Below are positions 6,123-8,838 of a DNA stretch of 8,838 nt, one piece after another. Origin of the DNA: DASVEE01 sp036399695. GTDB lineage: Bacteria; Acidobacteriota; Thermoanaerobaculia; Gp7-AA8. Both the position numbers and the translations under genes were made by a program. Below the pieces are notes generated by a model, which was given only the letters and a program-made list of their open reading frames with translations, was not told the DNA's origin and did not search any database. The stretch covers positions 1-8,838 of the forward strand of contig DASWMP010000409.1 of NCBI GenBank assembly GCA_036399695.1, read 5' to 3'. The first letter of the stretch is position 1; every line of letters starts with the position of its first letter.

Positions 6123-6305
6123 TGGTGGCAGGGGACGACCGGGAGGCCTCCGGCGGGCGGGCACGGCCCGCAACGCTTGTTGGCCAAGCCGCCGTCGACC
6201 CTACTTACTAACGTGTTGACCGCGACGCCGTGCGCTGAGCCTGAGGCAACAAGCGCTGCGGCCCGTGGCCGCCCGCCGGAGGCCCTTCGTCGTTCCCTGT
6301 CGCCA
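6123..6305. repeat. REP-like inverted pair with conserved internal hairpin
   Basis: A sequence of about 58 bases at 6123-6182 recurs in reverse complement at 6247-6305, separated by about 65 unrelated bases. The best-conserved part is GGCCTCCGGCGGGCGG and the following bases through CGCTTGTT. Each copy contains its own 6-bp hairpin with a three-base loop: GCGGGC-ACG-GCCCGC at 6157-6171, and GCGGCC-CGT-GGCCGC at 6258-6272. Between copies one base pair has switched from G:C to C:G with both sides changed. The element occupies the 243-base gap between the lipoprotein and Calx-beta genes. It could serve as a transcript-end stabiliser or terminator for the lipoprotein gene, or be a REP/BIME-type mobile repeat. 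No coding region is seen here. Confidence 0.8.
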
Positions 6306-6315
6306 ACGCAGCAGA

Positions 6316-6759
6316 TCAGTCGATGCGCACTCGGGCGGTGCCGGTGTATTCGGTGGCGGCGGTGATGACGGAGGTGCCCCAGCGGAGCTCGATCTGGGGG
6401 TCTGTAGTGAGGAGGAGAGTGCCGGTGACCGCTGCGTCGCCACGGTTCGTCGGGTCGAATTCGGAGGACGAGGCGCCTTCGAAGACGATCACTTCCCCAT
6501 CGCGGCGATAAGAGCCACGGATCGGGAACAGATCGTCGCGGCTGTCCGGGAGCTCGTAAATGAACGTGCCGTCCCGTTCGAAGCGGAGGATGGCGCCGGC
6601 CAGGCGATTACGGGCCCCTGAGGCCCATTGAGGCTGGCCTGCCAACTGCTCGAACGACGTCACTTCCGTAACGCGGGCCACCAGCGGCGAGCTGGCCCGG
6701 CGCTCACCGGAGCAGCTTGCCACAAACAACAGTCCAATCACGACCAGCGCGTTCCGCAT
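6316..6759 (-). CDS. Hypothetical small lipoprotein
   Basis: A 147-aa protein with a type II signal sequence: MRNALVVIGLLFVASC, lipobox V-A-S with the lipidated cysteine at position 16. Ser17 rather than Asp follows the cysteine, which in proteobacterial rules would favour the outer membrane. The mature part is predicted all-beta by eye, with alternating hydrophobic strands and turns (RFERDGTFIYELP at 59-71, RGSYRRDGEVIVFEG at 80-94). This recalls small lipocalin/META-like barrels, but I do not recognise a family. The start is fixed by GGAGG seven bases upstream. It is divergent from the M61 peptidase (73-base gap) and upstream of the Calx-beta gene on the same strand. Co-transcription with it is possible but would cross the 243-base inverted-repeat spacer. 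Confidence 0.82.
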   Translation of the reverse strand: MRNALVVIGLLFVASCSGERRASSPLVARVTEVTSFEQLAGQPQWASGARNRLAGAILRFERDGTFIYELPDSRDDLFPIRGSYRRDGEVIVFEGASSSEFDPTNRGDAAVTGTLLLTTDPQIELRWGTSVITAATEYTGTARVRID

Positions 6760-6766
6760 GCAAGCG

Positions 6767-6771
6767 CCTCC
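6767..6771 (-). promoter_or_regulatory. Ribosome binding site of the lipoprotein gene
   Basis: GGAGG on the minus strand, seven bases before ATG 6759. It is the same spacing as at the neighbouring Calx-beta gene and contrasts with the plus-strand starts at 142, 6833 and 8728, which lack such a site. Confidence 0.8.
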
Positions 6772-6817
6772 CGAACGTTGGAGGGACTTCGGGAAAGAAA
6801 TCCTGTAGCGAAACCGC

Positions 6818-6823
6818 TATGAT
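6818..6823 (+). promoter_or_regulatory. Putative -10 box (TATGAT) of a near-leaderless promoter
   Basis: TATGAT lies nine bases before ATG 6833, with no Shine-Dalgarno in between. Transcription would start within about three bases of the start codon. The -35 position (about 6795-6800, AAGAAA) is not consensus. The divergent lipoprotein promoter must share the same 73-base gap. Confidence 0.5.
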
Positions 6824-6832
6824 CCGCCCTCG

Positions 6833-8515
6833 ATGCCGAGCTACATCCTCTCGTGGGGCGATCCCCACGACCGCCTCTTCGACGTCACGCTGACCTTCAT
6901 CGCGCCGGGCGACACGCCCCGCCTCACGCTCCCGAATTGGCGTCCCGGACGATACCTGATGCAGAACTTCGCCGCGAACGTGCGGCAGTGGACCGCCGGG
7001 GAGCGGAGGATCTGGAAGGACGGCAAATCGTCGTGGCGCGTCGACGCGCGGGCGGGGGAAGAAGTGACCGTCAGCTACCGCTACTACGGCGGCGTGCTCG
7101 ATGCCGGGTCGACCTTCCTCGACGACGACGAGGCGTACTTCAACGGTTCGAATCTGTTCATGCTCGTCGAGGGGCTGCGCGGCGAAGAGCATCGTCTGAC
7201 CGTCGCGGCGCCGGCCGACTGGCGCATCGAGACGCAGCTTCGGCGCGATGGGACGGCATTCGTCGCGCGCGACTACGACTACCTCATCGATTCCCCCGCC
7301 ATCGCGGCGGCGACGCTCACGCGGCATTCGTTCGAAGAGGCGGGAGCGCGGGTGCATCTCGTCTTTCGCGGGGATGACGGGATCGACACCGAGCAGTACG
7401 TCGAGCCGGCGCGGCTCATCGTGCGCGAGCAGGCCCGCTTGTTTGGCGCGATGCCGGCTCGGGAGTACCGGTTCCTGTACCACGTCGGCGACCGGTGGCA
7501 CGGGGTGGAGCATGAAGACTCCTGCTCGATCATCGTGCGCCGCGGCGCGCTGCTCGGCGCGAAGCGGGGAGACGAGGGCTACGAGCATCTGCTGTCGATC
7601 ACGTCCCACGAGCTGTTCCACCTGTGGAACGTCAAGCGGCTCATGCCGGCCGTGTTTCTCCCGTACGACTATTCGGTGGAGACGCCGACCAAACTGCTCT
7701 GGGCGATGGAGGGGTTGACGTCGTACTACGGCGAGCTGACGCTCGTCCGCGCCGGGTTGTGGGACGAGGAGCGCTACCTCGAGCATCTGCAGAAAGAGAT
7801 CGAGGCGCTCGAGAGCCTGCCGGCACGGACGTTCCTGTCGCTGGCGCAGGCCGGCTACGACGGGTGGCTGGCCGACCCGCCGCGCATGCACGACTACCCG
7901 AACGCCTGGTTCTCCTTCTACAACAAGGGGGAAGTCGTCTCCGCGATGCTCGACCTGACGATCCGGCTGCGCAGCGAAGGGCGGCACTCGCTCGACGACG
8001 TCGTGCGGCTGCTCTGGAACGAGTACGGGGCGGTGCAGCGGGGACTTGAAGAGGATGCGATCGAGCGTGCCGTGGCGCGGGTGGCCGATGTCGGGGACTT
8101 CTTCGAACGCTACGTCGATGGCGTCGATCCGCTGCCGTACGACGAACTGCTCGGTGCCGCCGGGATCGCCGTGTCGTTCCTGCCGCGCGACTTCACGCTC
8201 GCCGCAAAGGTCCGGGCGACCGGCGGGACGTTGATGGTCGATAACGTAGTCCGCGGCGGCGCCGGCATGGCCGCGGGGCTGTTGCCGGGGGACGAATTGC
8301 TGGCCATCGACGGCACGCGCACCGCGACCGAGGCGGAGCTGGAGAAGGTGCTGCGGACCGTGGGGGAGCGTGGGTCGGTGGAAATGCTCATCGCCCGGAG
8401 CGGCGTGGTGAAGACGCTTTCGTTGCGGGCTGTGCCCGACCCCCGGCCGCGGGTGAAGCTGCGCGTGACCGCCGCGAGCGAGCTGCGGCGGCAGTGGCTG
8501 GCGGTGACGGGGTGA
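6833..8515 (+). CDS. M61 family metallopeptidase (glycyl-aminopeptidase-like) with C-terminal PDZ domain
   Basis: Zinc peptidase of 560 aa, near full family length. The N-terminal M61 domain (about 1-170) starts with the usual pattern ending in LTLPNWRPGRYLMQNFA (31-47). The catalytic domain (about 175-435) holds the zinc site HELFH at 259-263 followed by LWNVKR, a third ligand Glu293 in WAMEGLTSYY, and FYNKGEVV at 362-369. A PDZ domain covers about 460-530, with AAGLLPGDELLAIDG at 480-494 as its carboxylate-binding and core region. Family members remove N-terminal glycine and similar small residues. The N terminus matches the family beginning and has no signal peptide, so the enzyme is probably cytoplasmic. 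The antisense frame is also open over much of this gene, a high-GC codon effect. It is monocistronic: divergent from the lipoprotein and followed by hairpin repeats. Confidence 0.93.
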   Translation: MPSYILSWGDPHDRLFDVTLTFIAPGDTPRLTLPNWRPGRYLMQNFAANVRQWTAGERRIWKDGKSSWRVDARAGEEVTVSYRYYGGVLDAGSTFLDDDEAYFNGSNLFMLVEGLRGEEHRLTVAAPADWRIETQLRRDGTAFVARDYDYLIDSPAIAAATLTRHSFEEAGARVHLVFRGDDGIDTEQYVEPARLIVREQARLFGAMPAREYRFLYHVGDRWHGVEHEDSCSIIVRRGALLGAKRGDEGYEHLLSITSHELFHLWNVKRLMPAVFLPYDYSVETPTKLLWAMEGLTSYYGELTLVRAGLWDEERYLEHLQKEIEALESLPARTFLSLAQAGYDGWLADPPRMHDYPNAWFSFYNKGEVVSAMLDLTIRLRSEGRHSLDDVVRLLWNEYGAVQRGLEEDAIERAVARVADVGDFFERYVDGVDPLPYDELLGAAGIAVSFLPRDFTLAAKVRATGGTLMVDNVVRGGAGMAAGLLPGDELLAIDGTRTATEAELEKVLRTVGERGSVEMLIARSGVVKTLSLRAVPDPRPRVKLRVTAASELRRQWLAVTG

Positions 8516-8521
8516 GATCTC

Positions 8522-8605
8522 GCGCGGACAGACAAGAGTGTCTGTCCCACACAGGAAGATCCGGCGAGACCTGAATGTAGGACAGACACTCTTGTCTGTC
8601 CGCGC
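8522..8605. repeat. Perfect 26-bp inverted repeat with nested hairpins
   Basis: Positions 8522-8547 and 8580-8605 are exact reverse complements (26 of 26), separated by 32 bases that themselves pair weakly. Each arm is internally palindromic: GGACAGACA-AGAG-TGTCTGTCC, a 9-bp stem with a four-base loop. The region can therefore form one long hairpin or two short ones. It starts six bases after the M61 stop codon. No U-rich tract follows, so it is not a standard intrinsic terminator. I recall similar sequences scattered through genomes of Acidobacteriota and other environmental phyla, which suggests a widespread non-autonomous repeat, but this was not checked. Confidence 0.88.
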
Positions 8606-8630
8606 CCGCAGGCGCCGCTCCATTGCCAAT

Positions 8631-8675
8631 CCACCGCTCTCGTACACGTGTAGCAGAGCGGTGGCGTGCGCCACC
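8631..8675. other. Two mutually exclusive hairpins
   Basis: CCACCGCTCT (8631-8640) pairs perfectly with AGAGCGGTGG (8655-8664) over a 14-base loop that contains the palindrome TACACGTGTA (8643-8652). The end of that stem overlaps a second hairpin, GGTGGC-GTGC-GCCACC (8660-8675). Only one can form at a time. The structure follows the 26-bp inverted repeat and precedes the putative promoter at 8715. Together the two repeats account for most of the 212-base gap between the M61 gene and the next gene. Confidence 0.65.
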
Positions 8676-8714
8676 GTACTCCGAGACGACCGCCGAGCCC
8701 TTCCCACTCCGCGA

Positions 8715-8720
8715 TAGACT
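8715..8720 (+). promoter_or_regulatory. Putative -10 box (TAGACT) of a leaderless promoter
   Basis: TAGACT lies seven bases before ATG 8728. Transcription would start at about the start codon and no Shine-Dalgarno is present. It is the third TANNNT box in this position in the window. No -35 consensus is evident at 8692-8697 (GCCGAG). Confidence 0.45.
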
Positions 8721-8727
8721 GCGGCGC

Positions 8728-8838
8728 ATGAATGTCGACCTCACCGAGGATCGGATTCCGCTGGATCGGATCGAAGAGACCGTCGAGGAGCTCGTGGAAC
8801 TTTACGGCGGGGATTTGCAGCCGCACGACATCGCCAAC
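8728..8838 (+). CDS. Unrecognised protein, N-terminal 37 residues (cut by window end)
   Basis: The frame is open from ATG 8728 to the window end with no stop. The visible protein starts MNVDLTEDRIPLDRIEETV and continues through an acidic helical stretch to a GGDLQPHDIAN ending. It is soluble in character with no signal peptide or membrane segment. I do not recognise the family. The start is supported by a TAGACT box seven bases upstream and by coding-like third-position GC. It is on the same strand as the M61 gene but separated by 212 bases of hairpin repeats, so it is probably its own transcription unit. Confidence 0.7.
   Translation, partial: MNVDLTEDRIPLDRIEETVEELVELYGGDLQPHDIAN

Noticed and set aside
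6704..8707. 667-residue minus-strand open frame opposite the M61 gene
   Set aside because: It runs through the hairpin repeats and the divergent promoter gap, and its composition is that of an antisense frame.

Overview
The window is GC-rich and gene-dense, interrupted by unusually repeat-rich intergenic DNA. The following suggest a free-living bacterium of the Acidobacteriota, perhaps Thermoanaerobaculia: start sites with TANNNT boxes directly upstream and no Shine-Dalgarno sequence, a Calx-beta protein ending in an IPTL-type sorting signal, and spacers packed with 7-bp microsatellites and hairpins. That placement rests on general resemblance, not on a marker gene.

Positions 1-4816 hold four plus-strand genes: a 10-TM EamA/DMT transporter (142-1005), an NAD(P)-dependent aldehyde dehydrogenase (1018-2409), a glutamine-synthetase-family ligase (2549-3922) and a classical SDR oxidoreductase (4043-4816). 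An ALDH, a divergent GS and an SDR together resemble the amine-catabolic loci of actinobacteria (glnA4/aldC type) and the Puu logic of E. coli, where the amine is gamma-glutamylated and then oxidised. The exact amine cannot be read from sequence, and the gamma-glutamyl hydrolase of such pathways is not in the window. The start of the run and two of its internal junctions carry copies of one palindromic element: a ~33-nt core hairpin with arms made of 7-bp tandem repeats. Two of these elements, in opposite core polarity, flank the ligase gene.

Positions 4817-5244 contain no gene. They hold another heptamer array, then about seventeen 21-bp repeat units of two alternating types, then a C10 tract.

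Positions 5245-6759 carry two minus-strand genes for exported proteins: a two-Calx-beta protein with an IPTL-CTERM-like tail (start fixed by a GGAGG at 6072) and a small lipoprotein. Between them is a ~58-bp sequence present twice in inverted orientation, with a compensated base-pair change in its internal hairpin.

Positions 6833-8515 encode a plus-strand M61 family peptidase with a C-terminal PDZ domain and no signal peptide. It is followed by a perfect 26-bp inverted repeat and a pair of mutually exclusive hairpins. The window ends inside an unrecognised gene that begins at 8728.

No rRNA, tRNA, transposase, phage gene or CRISPR array was seen.
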